Positions 27,502-37,187 of a stretch of DNA of 64,000 nt are shown here, piece after piece. Location of the stretch: contig NZ_AP017655.1 of NCBI RefSeq assembly GCF_002355855.1, positions 1,054,001-1,118,000 on the forward strand, in the 5' to 3' direction. Each line of letters begins with the position of its first letter. Within the stretch, counting starts at the first letter, position 1. The notes beneath the pieces were generated by a model, which worked only from the letters and a program-made list of their open reading frames with translations, was not told the DNA's origin and did no database searches. The DNA comes from Sphingobium cloacae (GTDB lineage Bacteria; Pseudomonadota; Alphaproteobacteria; Sphingomonadales; Sphingomonadaceae). The position numbers were made by a program, and so were the translations under genes.

Positions 27502-30057
27502 CTACTCCGCCGCTTCGGCCTTCTTTTTCACGGAAGCCTTCTTCGCAGGGGCTTTCTTCGCCGCCGCCTTTTTGGGAGCCGCCTTCTTCTTGCCCTTCTT
27601 CGCCGGAGCCGCCGCCGCGCGCGCATCGATCAGTTGCGCGGCTTCCTCCAGCGTCAGAGCATCCTGCTCGATGGTCTTGGGCAACGTCGCATTGGTGGTG
27701 CCGTCGGTGACATAGGGGCCATAGCGCCCCGCCATCAGCTTGATCTCCGCCTCGGTGCGCGGATGCTTGCCCAGCACCTTGAGCGGCTCGCGCCCGCCCG
27801 CCGAACGCCCGCCGCGATTGGCGGCGTCGGCCAGCTTGGCGACGGCGCTGTTCATCCCCACCTCGAAAATCTCGGCGGTCGAGGACAGGCGGCCATATTT
27901 GCCGTCATGCAGCAGATAAGGCCCGAAGCGCCCGATATTCGCCACGATGGGCTTGCCCGTTTCCGGATGCAGCCCCACCTCGCGGGGAAGGCTCAAGAGC
28001 TTCACCGCCCAGTCCAGCGTCAGTTCGCCGTCCGGCAAGTCCTTGGGGATGGAACCGCGCTTCGCCTCCTTGCCCTCGCCCATTTCGATATAGGGGCCAA
28101 AGCGCCCGGATTTCCGCACGATGTCCTGTCCGGTCTCGGGATGCTGGCCCAGCACTTCCGGCCCCGTATCCTCGCCCTTGTCCCCGCCGGGCTGCCCGAA
28201 TTTCCGCGTATATTTGCATTCCGGATAGTTGGAGCAGGCAATGAACGCCCCGAACCGCCCGCCGCGCAGCGACAATTGCCCGTCGCCGCACATCGGGCAG
28301 GCGCGCGGGTTCGACCCGTCCGCCCTGGGCGGGAACAGCATGGGTTCGAGGAACTTGTCCAGCGCCGCCGTGATGTCGGACGGCTTCTGCTCCATCACCT
28401 CGGCGGTCTTGGGCTTGAAGTCGCGCCAGAAGGCTTCCAGCACCGCCTGCCATTGGGCGCGGCCGCCGGAAATATCGTCCAGTTCCTCCTCCAGCCCCGC
28501 CGTGAAGTCGTAGGACACATAGCGTTCGAAGAAGCGTTCCAGGAACGCCGTCACCAGCCGCCCGCTTTCCTCGGCGAAGAAGCGGTTCTTCTCCACCCGC
28601 ACATAGTCGCGGTCCTTGAGCACCTGAAGCGTCGAGGCATAGGTCGAAGGCCGCCCGATCCCCAGCTCCTCCAGCTTCTTGACAAGGCTCGCTTCGGAAT
28701 AGCGCGGCGGCGGCTGGGTGAAATGCTGCTCCGCCGTCACCTTCTTCTTCGCCGGGGCATCGCCCGCCGCCATGCGCGGCAGCAACTTGCCGTCCTCGTC
28801 ATCGCTGTCGTCGCGCCCTTCCTCATAGAGCGCGAGGAAGCCGGGGAAGATCACCACCTGTCCCGTGGCGCGCAGGGCGTGCTGGCCCGTGCCGTCCACC
28901 ATATCGACGGTCGTGCGTTCCAGCCGCGCCGACGCCATCTGGCTCGCCAGCGCGCGCTTGAAGATCAGGTCGTAGAGCCGCGCATGATCGCCTGAACCCA
29001 CCTTGTCCCGGCCGAACTCGGTCGGGCGGATGGCTTCATGCGCTTCCTGCGCATTCTTGGCCTTGGTCTGATACTGGCGCGGCTTCTCCGGCAGATAGCC
29101 GCCGTCATAGCGCTCCGCGATGGCCTTGCGCGCGGCGGAGATGGCGCTGCCGTCCATCTGCACGCCGTCCGTCCGCATATAGGTGATCGCGCCGTCCTCA
29201 TAAAGCTGCTGCGCGATCCGCATCGTATGGCTGGCGGAGAAACCGAGCTTGCGCGCCGCCTCCTGCTGCAAGGTCGATGTGGTGAAGGGCGGCGGCGGAT
29301 TGCGGGTGAGCGGCTTGGTCTCGACCTTATCGACCGTGAAGCGCCCGGCCTCCACGTCCGCCTTCGCGGCCATGGCGTCGCCTTCCTTGCCGATGGTCAG
29401 ACGGTCGATCTTCTCGCCGCGCCAGCGCACCAGCCGCGCGGTGAAGCCCTGCCCGCCCTGCTCCATCTCGGCCGCGACGGACCAATATTCCTGTGCAACG
29501 AAGCTCTCGATCTCGCGCTCGCGATCCACCACCAGACGCAGCGCCACCGACTGCACGCGCCCAGCCGACTTCGCGCCGGGCAGCTTGCGCCACAGTACCG
29601 GCGACAGGGTGAAGCCCACCAGATAATCCAGTGCCCGCCGCGCCCGATAGGCGTCGATCAGATCCTCGTCCAGGGCGCGGGGGTGCGCCATCGCGTCCGT
29701 CACCGCCTGCTTGGTAATGGCGTTGAAGGTGACGCGGTCCACCTTCTGCGGCAACGCCTTCTTCGCGCGCAGCACTTCCTGCACATGCCAGCTGATCGCC
29801 TCACCCTCGCGGTCGGGGTCGGTGGCCAGGATCAGGCGGTCGGCCTTCTTCGCCTCGTCCGTGATGGCCTTGAGCTGCCTGCCCTTGTCGCCATAATTCT
29901 CCCACTGCATCGCAAAGCCCGCATCGGGGTCCACCGATCCGTCCTTGGCCGGCAGGTCGCGGATATGGCCATAGCTGGCGAGCACATGGAAATCGCCGCC
30001 CAGATATTTCTCGATGGTCTTCGCCTTGGCGGGCGATTCGACGATAACTAGCTGCAT
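27502..30057 (-). CDS. topA: DNA topoisomerase I
   Basis: Type IA topoisomerase that relaxes negative supercoils. The 851-aa protein has the TOPRIM domain ('QLVIVESPAKAKTIEKYLG' at the start and 'ATDPDREGEAISWH' at 79-92), active-site Tyr293 in 'GAITYMRTDGVQM', one intact four-Cys zinc finger ('CPMCGDGQLSLRGGRFGAFI', then 'CSNYPEC'), and several TopA repeat units ('GRFGPYIEMGEG', 'GRFGPYLLHDGK', 'GRYGPYVTDG') that lack Cys. The C-terminus is a Lys/Ala-rich tail of about 40 residues, like histone H1 tails. It is downstream of dprA on the same strand. Confidence 0.96.
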   Translation of the reverse strand: MQLVIVESPAKAKTIEKYLGGDFHVLASYGHIRDLPAKDGSVDPDAGFAMQWENYGDKGRQLKAITDEAKKADRLILATDPDREGEAISWHVQEVLRAKKALPQKVDRVTFNAITKQAVTDAMAHPRALDEDLIDAYRARRALDYLVGFTLSPVLWRKLPGAKSAGRVQSVALRLVVDREREIESFVAQEYWSVAAEMEQGGQGFTARLVRWRGEKIDRLTIGKEGDAMAAKADVEAGRFTVDKVETKPLTRNPPPPFTTSTLQQEAARKLGFSASHTMRIAQQLYEDGAITYMRTDGVQMDGSAISAARKAIAERYDGGYLPEKPRQYQTKAKNAQEAHEAIRPTEFGRDKVGSGDHARLYDLIFKRALASQMASARLERTTVDMVDGTGQHALRATGQVVIFPGFLALYEEGRDDSDDEDGKLLPRMAAGDAPAKKKVTAEQHFTQPPPRYSEASLVKKLEELGIGRPSTYASTLQVLKDRDYVRVEKNRFFAEESGRLVTAFLERFFERYVSYDFTAGLEEELDDISGGRAQWQAVLEAFWRDFKPKTAEVMEQKPSDITAALDKFLEPMLFPPRADGSNPRACPMCGDGQLSLRGGRFGAFIACSNYPECKYTRKFGQPGGDKGEDTGPEVLGQHPETGQDIVRKSGRFGPYIEMGEGKEAKRGSIPKDLPDGELTLDWAVKLLSLPREVGLHPETGKPIVANIGRFGPYLLHDGKYGRLSSTAEIFEVGMNSAVAKLADAANRGGRSAGGREPLKVLGKHPRTEAEIKLMAGRYGPYVTDGTTNATLPKTIEQDALTLEEAAQLIDARAAAAPAKKGKKKAAPKKAAAKKAPAKKASVKKKAEAAE

Positions 30058-30183
30058 TCAAGCCCCGGTTCTGAAATGTCCTCACACGTACGCGCGAGTC
30101 TGGAAGGCGCCCATGGCAGGCGTCAAGCGGCGGAGTGATTAAGTGGGAAGTCCTTCAAAGGCCAGCAAGTCTTTCTTATCCCC

Positions 30184-31266
30184 TCAACGCAGGCTGACGC
30201 GGCTGCCCGCATGACGGTCCAGCCGCCCGGCCAGTTCCAGCTCCAGCAACACGGTCTGCACCAGCGAAGGCGCCAGCCCGCACAGCCGCATGACTTCATC
30301 CACCGGAGCGGGCGCCGGTCCCAAAAGGGCGATAATCGCGGCCCGTTCCTGCTCCGTGACATCGGTGCCGGCGGGCTCGGCCAGGAAATCCATGCGTCCC
30401 TGCCGCACCATCCGCGCGTCGAGCGAACCGATGGCTTCCATCACATCGCCGCCATTCTGGATCAGGATCGCGCCCTCGCGGATCAACTGGTTGCACCCCT
30501 GCGCGCGCGGATCGAGCGGCGATCCGGGCACGGCCATCACCTCCCGCCCTGCCTCTCCCGCCAGCCGCGCGGTGATGAGCGAACCGGATTTGGGCGCGGC
30601 TTCCACCACCACCGTGCCCGCCGCCAGTCCCGCGATGATGCGGTTGCGCGCCGGGAAATGGCGGGCGAGCGGCTGCGTGCCGGGCGGATGTTCGGTGACG
30701 AGCAGGCCGTCACGCGCCACCTGATCCTGAAGTTCGGCATTTTCTGGAGGAAAAACGACGTCGATGCCGCAGGCGATCACGCCTATGGTGCCGCTGGCGA
30801 CCGATCCCTGATGCGCGGCGGTGTCGATGCCCCGCGCCAGCCCGGACACGACCACCGCGCCCGCCTGCCCCAGTTCCTGCGCCAATGTCCGGGCAAAGCG
30901 GCACGCCGCCGCCGAAGCGTTGCGTGCGCCGACGATGGCGACGCAGGACCGGGCGGCAAGCGCAACATCCCCTTTCACGATCAGCGCGGGCGGCGCGCCT
31001 TCCATCTGGTCCAGCAGGAAGGGATAATCCGCATCGCCCATCAGGAGGTAACGCGCGCCCAGGGAACGGCTTCGCGCGATCTCCGCCTCCACGGCCCGCG
31101 CATCGGCGACCTGCCCCTTGCCGCCGCCCCGCGCCGCCAGATCGGGGACGGCGCGCAGGGCTTCCCCCGCCGTCCCGAACCGCGCCATGAGCTGCCGGAA
31201 GCTGACCGGCCCGATCCGGGGCGAACGGATCAGGCGCAGCCGGTCGAGCCGTTCCTGTTCGCTCAC
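30184..31266 (-). CDS. dprA: DNA-processing protein DprA
   Basis: Loads RecA on incoming single-stranded DNA during natural transformation. The 360-aa protein has an N-terminal SAM-like helical region, a Rossmann-type DprA core ('CVAIVGARNAS', 'VVSGLARGIDTAAHQGS', 'ARNRIIAGLAAGTVVVEAAP', 'VPGSPLDPRAQGCNQLIREG') and a C-terminal winged-helix-like domain (DML1-like, about 295-360). The start is GTG at 31266 in a GTGA overlap with the plsY stop; the longer reading to 31335 lies within plsY. No other competence gene is in the window. Confidence 0.94.
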   Translation of the reverse strand: MSEQERLDRLRLIRSPRIGPVSFRQLMARFGTAGEALRAVPDLAARGGGKGQVADARAVEAEIARSRSLGARYLLMGDADYPFLLDQMEGAPPALIVKGDVALAARSCVAIVGARNASAAACRFARTLAQELGQAGAVVVSGLARGIDTAAHQGSVASGTIGVIACGIDVVFPPENAELQDQVARDGLLVTEHPPGTQPLARHFPARNRIIAGLAAGTVVVEAAPKSGSLITARLAGEAGREVMAVPGSPLDPRAQGCNQLIREGAILIQNGGDVMEAIGSLDARMVRQGRMDFLAEPAGTDVTEQERAAIIALLGPAPAPVDEVMRLCGLAPSLVQTVLLELELAGRLDRHAGSRVSLR

Positions 31267-31862
31267 CCCTTGGACGCTCCGATCTTCGGTTCCATCCCGT
31301 TCGCGAGCCGCGCGATATTGGCGCGATGCCGCCACAGCACGATCAGCGCCAGCGCCAGCGTCACCGGCAACAGGTCATAGCGCCCCAGCGCCGCCATCGC
31401 GACCGGCGCGCTCGCCGCCGCGCCCATGCCGCCGACCGACGACCAGCGCGTCCCGAACAGCGCCGCCAGCCACACCAGCGCGAACACGATGCCGGCGGGC
31501 CAGTAAAGCGCCGTCACCACGCCCATCATCGTCGCCACGCCTTTGCCCCCGGCAAAGCGCAGCCAGACCGGATAGCAATGCCCGATGAAGGCCATCGCCC
31601 CCGCCATGGCCCCGCCGCCGCTGACCAGCGATTCGCCGATCAGCACCGCCGCCGCGCCCTTGGCGAGGTCCAGCAGGAGCGTCGCCGCCGCCAGCCCCTT
31701 GCGCCCCGTCCGCAGCACGTTGGTCGCGCCGATATTGCCCGATCCGATCTGCCGCAGGTCGCCCGCGCCCATCGCCCTCGTCAACAGCAGGCCGAAGGGG
31801 ATCGACCCCAGGACATAGCCGATCAGCAGGACGGCAGCGGGAAGAAGCCAGGGAATTGTCAT
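31263..31862 (-). CDS. plsY: Glycerol-3-phosphate acyltransferase PlsY
   Basis: Membrane enzyme that acylates glycerol-3-phosphate from acyl-phosphate, the first step of phospholipid synthesis. The 199-aa protein has five or so hydrophobic segments and the motifs 'GYVLGSIPFGLLL', 'IGSGNIGATNVLRTGRKG' and 'FAGGKGVATMMGV', which form the phosphate-binding and catalytic loops. ATG at 31862 (M-T-I-P-W) gives normal length. It is followed by dprA with a four-base overlap, a frequent plsY-dprA-topA order in alphaproteobacteria. It is divergent from murI. Confidence 0.95.
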   Translation of the reverse strand: MTIPWLLPAAVLLIGYVLGSIPFGLLLTRAMGAGDLRQIGSGNIGATNVLRTGRKGLAAATLLLDLAKGAAAVLIGESLVSGGGAMAGAMAFIGHCYPVWLRFAGGKGVATMMGVVTALYWPAGIVFALVWLAALFGTRWSSVGGMGAAASAPVAMAALGRYDLLPVTLALALIVLWRHRANIARLANGMEPKIGASKG

Positions 31863-31991
31863 GATCTCACCGAACAGGAGTTGCGGCGCGACCATAGCGT
31901 TCCCGCCGCATCCGGCAATGACGAAGCGCGCCTTCCCGCCACTTCCTCCCCGGTTGACAGCCGCGACCGGCGCGGCGAGATGTGGACATTC

Positions 31992-32795
31992 ATGAAGATC
32001 GCACCCACCGCTCCCCTGCTTTTCTTCGATTCCGGCGTCGGCGGGCTGTCCATCCTCGGCCCGGCCCGGACTCTTCTTCCGACCGCGCCGGTCATCTACG
32101 CCGCCGACAGCGCGGGCTTCCCCTATGGGACGAAGAGCGAGGCGGAGATCGCCGCGCGCGTCCCTGCCCTGCTGGGGCGGCTGGTGGAACGCTACCGCCC
32201 GCGCCTGGCGGTGATCGCCTGCAACACGGCCTCCACCATCGCCCTGCCCGCCGTGCGCGCCGCGCTGGACATTCCCGTCGTCGGCACCGTCCCCGCGATC
32301 AAGCCCGCCGCGCTGCTCTCGAAAAGCCGGGTGTTCGGCGTGCTCGGCACCGATGCGACCGTCCGCCAGCCTTATGTCGACCGGCTGGCCGCCGAATTCG
32401 GCAGCGATTGCCTGGTGCTGCGCCACGGCAGCGCCGCGCTGGTGCAACTGGCCGAAACGAAATTGCGGGGCGGGCCGATCGACCCCGCGATCGCCCGCGA
32501 TGCGCTGGCCGGATTGCTCGACCAGCCGGGCGGCGAGCGGATGGACGTGGTGGTGCTGGCCTGCACGCATTTCCCCCTGGTCGAAGCGGAACTGAGCGCC
32601 GCCGCGCCCCGCCCGCTGCGCTTCGTGCACGGCGGCGAAGGCATCGCCCGGCGCATCGCCTATCTGACGCAGGGACAGCCCTGGCCCGCCGCTCCCCCGC
32701 CCGGCGCGGCGGTGTTCACGCGGGTCGACGACGACGTGCGCGCCCTTCATGATGCGCTCGCCGGCTATGGCCTGGATCGGATCGATGCCCTCTAG
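31992..32795 (+). CDS. murI: Glutamate racemase
   Basis: Makes D-glutamate for peptidoglycan. The 267-aa protein has the two catalytic Cys, Cys77 in 'VIACNTAST' and Cys191 in 'VLACTHFPLVE', and the N-terminal 'FFDSGVGGLSIL' with the first Asp/Ser residues of the site. 'SAGFPYGTKSE' matches the substrate loop. ATG at 31992 is used; an in-frame ATG at 31980 would add four residues. The preceding spacer is shared with the divergent plsY. Confidence 0.95.
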   Translation: MKIAPTAPLLFFDSGVGGLSILGPARTLLPTAPVIYAADSAGFPYGTKSEAEIAARVPALLGRLVERYRPRLAVIACNTASTIALPAVRAALDIPVVGTVPAIKPAALLSKSRVFGVLGTDATVRQPYVDRLAAEFGSDCLVLRHGSAALVQLAETKLRGGPIDPAIARDALAGLLDQPGGERMDVVVLACTHFPLVEAELSAAAPRPLRFVHGGEGIARRIAYLTQGQPWPAAPPPGAAVFTRVDDDVRALHDALAGYGLDRIDAL

Positions 32796-32924
32796 GACAA
32801 ACGGTCCGATTTCTCTGATCGGTATTTCCCCCTATATTTGCGAGCGGTTATCGCTGGTAATAGCGGGCCAGAGCAGGTAAATGCCCGCAACGAGAGGATG
32901 TGGGCCAAAGGGATAGGGCTTTTC

Positions 32925-34145
32925 GTGAACTACAAGCATATCTTCGCTCAGGCGATCGACCGGCTCCACGAAGAGGGCCGCTACCGGGTTTTCATCGACA
33001 TCCTGCGCAACAAGGGTGCGTTCCCCAATGCGCGATGCTTCCACGGCCATAACGGCCCGAAGCCGATCACCGTCTGGTGCTCCAACGACTATCTCTCCAT
33101 GGGCCAGCATCCCAAGGTCGTCGCCGCGATGGAAGAGGCGCTGCACGATGTCGGCGCGGGATCGGGCGGCACCCGCAATATCGGCGGCAACACCCATTAT
33201 CATATCGACCTGGAAGGCGAACTGGCCGATCTGCACGGCAAGGAAGGCGCGCTGATCTTCACGTCCGGCTATGTGTCGAACGAAGCGACGCTCTCCACGC
33301 TGGCGAAGCTGCTGCCGGGCTGCATCATCTTCTCCGATGAGCTGAACCACGCGTCGATGATCGCGGGCATCCGCAATTCCGGCTGCGAAAAGCGCGTGTT
33401 CCGTCACAATGACGTGGAGCATCTGCGCGAATTGCTGGCGGCGGAAGATCCCGCCGTGCCCAAGCTGATCGCGTTCGAAAGCGTCTATTCGATGGACGGC
33501 GACATCGCGCCCATCGCGGAAATCTGCGATCTGGCCGATGAGTTCAACGCGCTCACCTATCTGGACGAAGTCCATGCGGTCGGCATGTACGGCGCGCGGG
33601 GCGGCGGCATTTCCGAACGGGACGACGTGGCCCACCGCCTCACCATCATCGAAGGAACGCTGGGCAAGGCGTTCGGCGTCATGGGCGGCTATATCGCCGC
33701 CGATCAGATGATCATCGACGTGATCCGCAGCTATGCGCCCGGCTTCATCTTCACCACCTCGCTCTCGCCCGTGCTGGTTTCGGGCGTGCTGGCGAGCGTG
33801 CGCCATCTCAAGCAGTCGAACGAGGAGCGCGAAGGGCAGCAGGCGGCCGCCGCGAAGCTCAAGCAGTTGATGCGCGACGCGGGCCTGCCGGTGATGCCGT
33901 CGGTCACGCATATCGTGCCGCTGATGGTCGGCGATCCTGTGAAGGCCAAGCGGATCAGCGACATCCTGCTCGCCGAATATGGCGCCTATGTGCAGCCCAT
34001 CAACTATCCCACCGTACCGCGTGGGACCGAGCGCCTGCGCTTCACCCCCGGCCCGACGCATGACGAAGCCATGATGCGCGACCTGGTGGACGCGCTGGTC
34101 GAAATCTGGGACCGCCTGGAACTGGAATTCCGCAAGGCCGCCTGA
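32925..34145 (+). CDS. hemA: 5-aminolevulinate synthase
   Basis: PLP enzyme condensing glycine and succinyl-CoA to 5-aminolevulinate, the Shemin entry to haem and cobalamin typical of alphaproteobacteria. The protein is 406 aa with '[13 protein letters not shown]', '[15 protein letters not shown]', '[12 protein letters not shown]' and PLP Lys248 in '[14 protein letters not shown]', the same position as in the well-studied Rhodobacter enzyme. I use GTG at 32925 (protein [11 protein letters not shown]), which fits the family N-terminus; a longer in-frame ATG at 32838 adds unrelated residues. It uses the succinyl-CoA made by the mutase encoded upstream in the window. Confidence 0.95.
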   Translation: MNYKHIFAQAIDRLHEEGRYRVFIDILRNKGAFPNARCFHGHNGPKPITVWCSNDYLSMGQHPKVVAAMEEALHDVGAGSGGTRNIGGNTHYHIDLEGELADLHGKEGALIFTSGYVSNEATLSTLAKLLPGCIIFSDELNHASMIAGIRNSGCEKRVFRHNDVEHLRELLAAEDPAVPKLIAFESVYSMDGDIAPIAEICDLADEFNALTYLDEVHAVGMYGARGGGISERDDVAHRLTIIEGTLGKAFGVMGGYIAADQMIIDVIRSYAPGFIFTTSLSPVLVSGVLASVRHLKQSNEEREGQQAAAAKLKQLMRDAGLPVMPSVTHIVPLMVGDPVKAKRISDILLAEYGAYVQPINYPTVPRGTERLRFTPGPTHDEAMMRDLVDALVEIWDRLELEFRKAA

Positions 34146-34193
34146 GGGTTTAACAGGCGTCCGTCCGTTTGCGCGAAGTCGGGAAAGCTTCGT

Positions 34194-34841
34194 TCAGACC
34201 CGGATCAATCCTCCGCGCACCGCATAACCGCGATAGAGCGCGCGGCTGTGCGGGAAACCGCCCATCTCCCCCGCCAGCGCCCTGATCGCGCCCGGCAGGT
34301 CCGCGCGCGGCGACACGTGGAAACGTCCCAGCCACCCGAAAAGCCCGCGCCGCCAGAGCGCCGGCCATCCTTCCTGCTGCCCGAAATCGACGATCTCCAG
34401 CCGCCCGCCCGGCGCGACATGGCGCGCCGCATGGGCGAGCGCCCCCCGCCAGTCGGGGATCATCGACAACGCATAGCTGATGAACACCCGCTCGAACGTG
34501 GCGCGGCCGAACAACGCTTCCGCGTCGAAGGCGCAGGCGTCGCCCCGCGCCAGCGCGGCGCGCTCCGCCATGCCCGCCCGATGGATCGACGCTTGCGCCG
34601 TTTGCAGCATCGCCTCCGAAATATCGACGCCATACAGCCGCGTGTGGGGCCAGGCCTTTCCCACCGCGATCAGGTTGCGCCCCGTGCCGCAGCCGATTTC
34701 CAGCACCGCGCCGCCTTTGGGAGGGGCAAGATCGGCGATCAGGCCATCGCGCCCCAGCAGATAATATTTGCGGCTGAAATCGTAGATATGCCGCTGCCGC
34801 CGATAGACGCTGTCCATCAGCCGGTCATGCGAGCCGCTCAC
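34194..34841 (-). CDS. btaB: Betaine-lipid N-methyltransferase BtaB
   Basis: SAM methyltransferase that trimethylates diacylglyceryl-homoserine to the betaine lipid DGTS. The 215-aa protein has the class I SAM motif 'VLEIGCGTGRNLIAVGKA', 'LYGVDISEAML' (acidic residue binding ribose) and 'GGRLEIVDFG'. The N-terminal 'YDFSRKYYLLGRDGLI' is typical of BtaB-like enzymes. It starts at GTG 34841 in a GTGA overlap with btaA, the gene pair known from Rhodobacter. Assignment rests strongly on that partner. It converges with hemA. Confidence 0.88.
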   Translation of the reverse strand: MSGSHDRLMDSVYRRQRHIYDFSRKYYLLGRDGLIADLAPPKGGAVLEIGCGTGRNLIAVGKAWPHTRLYGVDISEAMLQTAQASIHRAGMAERAALARGDACAFDAEALFGRATFERVFISYALSMIPDWRGALAHAARHVAPGGRLEIVDFGQQEGWPALWRRGLFGWLGRFHVSPRADLPGAIRALAGEMGGFPHSRALYRGYAVRGGLIRV

Positions 34842-36061
34842 GCCTCTTCCCCCTTCAACCGATAGAGATGCACCCCGCCGTAAATGGCCGAACGGTCGCG
34901 GGCGGTATAACCTTGGGAGGCTTCGGCGCTGTAGGACCAGCGCGAAAGCACGGCCTGGCTGACGCGCCCCGGCAGGATGGTCGCCTCGCCCGCCGTGCGG
35001 AACAGGACGCGCGCGCCGGGCCGCGCCGTCCGCGTGATCTGCGCCCAGAGCGCGTTCAGCTGCGCGTCGCTCATCCAGTCCTGCGCATCCAGCAGCACGT
35101 AACGATCCGCCGAAGCCGCGGGCTGGCTGGCGAGGAAGTCGGTGAAATTGACATGCCGCACGTCGACCCGCCCGACGCGCTCCACCACCGCTTCATGGTT
35201 CGCGGCCTGGAGATAGGGGGGCAACGGCCCCTCCCCGCCCGCATAGCCGCGCCCGAACGCCTGCACCGCGAAATAATTGTCCTTGAGGTCGAAGTCGCAG
35301 GCCAGCTTTTCCAGCCGCGCCTTCAGCACCTCGTTCATCCGTTCCTCGCCCGCCAGCGCCTCGAACTGGGCGGGCGGGATGCCGAGGCCGAAGAGCGAGG
35401 CAGGCTGGCTCGTCAGCCAGCGGGTGAAGGCGCTGTCGAAAATGGGCGAAAGCTCCCGCTCGAATATCGCCCGCTGCTCGTCGCGCGATTGCGCTTCCAG
35501 CATCCGCCGGGGATCGACGCCATGCAGCCGCGCCAGCCAATGCGCCGCGCCGATGAACCGGCCCAGCAGCCCATGCCGGTATATGCCGCGCGAAAAGCCG
35601 CCGATCCGCCGCCGCCCGATAAGGTCGCGGCCTTCCCAATAGCGCCGCGTCGCCTCATCCAGATGCGGCGCGACGAACCGGCGATAGGCGGCGATGTTGT
35701 CCTTGCTGTCCGCGCGCGCGAAAAAGCGATGGAAGCTGGCATGATCCGGCAGGGCCTTCGCGGCCGTCAGCTTCAGCCGATTGAGCGCGATATGCGCGGT
35801 GTTGAGGTCCACCGCCGTGATCTTCGCCGGATTGGCCGTCAGGTAGCTGAGCACGTTGCAGCCGCCCGAAGCGATGGTGACGACATGGCTGTCCGGCGCG
35901 ATCTCCAGCGCCTCCATGTCGACCTCCGGATCCTCCCAGATCTGCGCGTAGACGAGTCCGCGAAAGGCGAAGGTGAAGGCGCGCTCCAGGAATCCCTGCT
36001 TCGACAGATGGCGGTGCCTGTGCACGGCCTTCCTCACCCTTTGATGCGCCGATATGGTCAT
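34838..36061 (-). CDS. btaA: S-adenosylmethionine:diacylglycerol 3-amino-3-carboxypropyl transferase BtaA
   Basis: Moves the aminocarboxypropyl group of SAM to diacylglycerol, the first step of betaine lipid synthesis. The 407-aa DUF3419-type protein has 'YAQIWEDPEVDMEALEI', 'VVTIASGGCNVLSYL' (SAM-binding loop), 'AVDLNTAHIAL', 'RYVLLDAQDWMSD' and 'ARVLFRTAGE'. ATG at 36061 (M-T-I-S-A) was chosen; the longer frame to 36196 runs into the promoter region of the divergent exonuclease. The pair with btaB is complete. Betaine lipids usually replace phospholipids under phosphate limitation, but I see no clear Pho box upstream. Confidence 0.92.
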   Translation of the reverse strand: MTISAHQRVRKAVHRHRHLSKQGFLERAFTFAFRGLVYAQIWEDPEVDMEALEIAPDSHVVTIASGGCNVLSYLTANPAKITAVDLNTAHIALNRLKLTAAKALPDHASFHRFFARADSKDNIAAYRRFVAPHLDEATRRYWEGRDLIGRRRIGGFSRGIYRHGLLGRFIGAAHWLARLHGVDPRRMLEAQSRDEQRAIFERELSPIFDSAFTRWLTSQPASLFGLGIPPAQFEALAGEERMNEVLKARLEKLACDFDLKDNYFAVQAFGRGYAGGEGPLPPYLQAANHEAVVERVGRVDVRHVNFTDFLASQPAASADRYVLLDAQDWMSDAQLNALWAQITRTARPGARVLFRTAGEATILPGRVSQAVLSRWSYSAEASQGYTARDRSAIYGGVHLYRLKGEEA

Positions 36062-36194
36062 GAAAGCGCCCTTCCGTTCCAAGCGATGTCCAGCCGCGCC
36101 GTAGGACGGGGGCATGTCAGTGAAATGACGCGGGGATTGCGGTTCCATGAAAGGCCTTGCGGAACCGACAGGGCGCTTCCCATCTTCTGCCTGC

Positions 36195-37187
36195 ATGTCC
36201 CATTGGATCGAGCCTCATCCGACCGGCATCCATGTGCGCCCCGCCAATGCATGGATCGATCCGTCCGTCCCGCGCGAGCGCGCCCTCGTCACCCATGGCC
36301 ATGCCGATCATGCGCGCGGCGGGCACGGCCATGTCTGGGCGACGCGGGAGACGCTCTCCATCATGGCGCTGCGCTACGGCACGGCGTCGGGCACGGCCGT
36401 CGGCTATGGCGAGCCGTTCCGCATGGGCGGCGTCTCCATCCGCTACGTCCCCGCCGGGCATGTGCTGGGATCGGCGCAGATCGTCCTCGAACATGCCGGC
36501 GAGCGGGTGGTCGTGACCGGCGATTACAAGCGCCGCCCCGACCCCACCTGCCTCCCCTTCGAGCCGGTGCCCTGCGACATCTTCGTGACGGAAGCGACCT
36601 TCGGCCTCCCCGTCTTCCGCCACCCCGACACGGAAAGCGAAGTGGACCGCCTGCTCGCCACGCTCCACGCCAATCCGGAGCGATGCGTGCTGGTCGGCGC
36701 CTATGCGCTGGGCAAGGCGCAGCGGCTGATCTGCGAACTCCGGGCCCGGGGCCATCACGAGCCCGTCTATATCCACGGCGCGCTCGAACGCATGTGCGAC
36801 CTCTATCGCTCCTTCGGCGTGGAGATGGGGGAACTGCGCCCCGCCACCGGCCTTCCCGCCAAGGCCATGCAGGGCGCCATCGTCGTCGCCCCGCCCTCCG
36901 CGCTCAACGACCGCTGGAGCCGCCGCCTGCCCGATCCCATCACCGCCATGGCGTCCGGCTGGATGCGCGTGCGCCAGCGCGCCCGCCAGCGCAATGTCGA
37001 ACTGCCCCTCGTCATATCCGACCATGCCGACTGGGACGAACTGACCGGCACCATCCGCGAAGTCGCCCCCACCGAGACCTGGATCACCCATGGCCGGGAG
37101 GAAGCGCTGGCCCATTGGTGCATGACCCACCAGATGCGCGCCCGCGCCCTCGCCCTGGTCGGGCGCGAGGACGAGGACGAAGGATGA
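36195..37187 (+). CDS. Ligase-associated DNA exonuclease (metallo-beta-lactamase/beta-CASP)
   Basis: The 330-aa protein has the metallo-beta-lactamase motif 'LVTHGHADHARGGH' (His34, His36, Asp38, His39), 'VPAGHVLGSAQIVLE', 'VVVTGDYKRRPDP' and beta-CASP features near 'SDHADWDEL' and 'ITHGREEALAHW'. This fits the exonuclease that accompanies ATP-dependent DNA ligase in a bacterial repair cluster. ATG at 36195 is used (M-S-H-W-I-E). Its TGA overlaps the ligase ATG in ATGA, so the two are translationally coupled. Confidence 0.92.
   Translation: MSHWIEPHPTGIHVRPANAWIDPSVPRERALVTHGHADHARGGHGHVWATRETLSIMALRYGTASGTAVGYGEPFRMGGVSIRYVPAGHVLGSAQIVLEHAGERVVVTGDYKRRPDPTCLPFEPVPCDIFVTEATFGLPVFRHPDTESEVDRLLATLHANPERCVLVGAYALGKAQRLICELRARGHHEPVYIHGALERMCDLYRSFGVEMGELRPATGLPAKAMQGAIVVAPPSALNDRWSRRLPDPITAMASGWMRVRQRARQRNVELPLVISDHADWDELTGTIREVAPTETWITHGREEALAHWCMTHQMRARALALVGREDEDEG

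Noticed and set aside
34868..37183. Plus-strand open frame running upstream of the DNA ligase, giving a protein of about 1,300 residues
   Set aside because: The upstream part is antisense to btaA and overlaps the exonuclease in another frame; it has Arg/Pro-rich composition and no family motifs. Only the part from 37184 reads as ligase.
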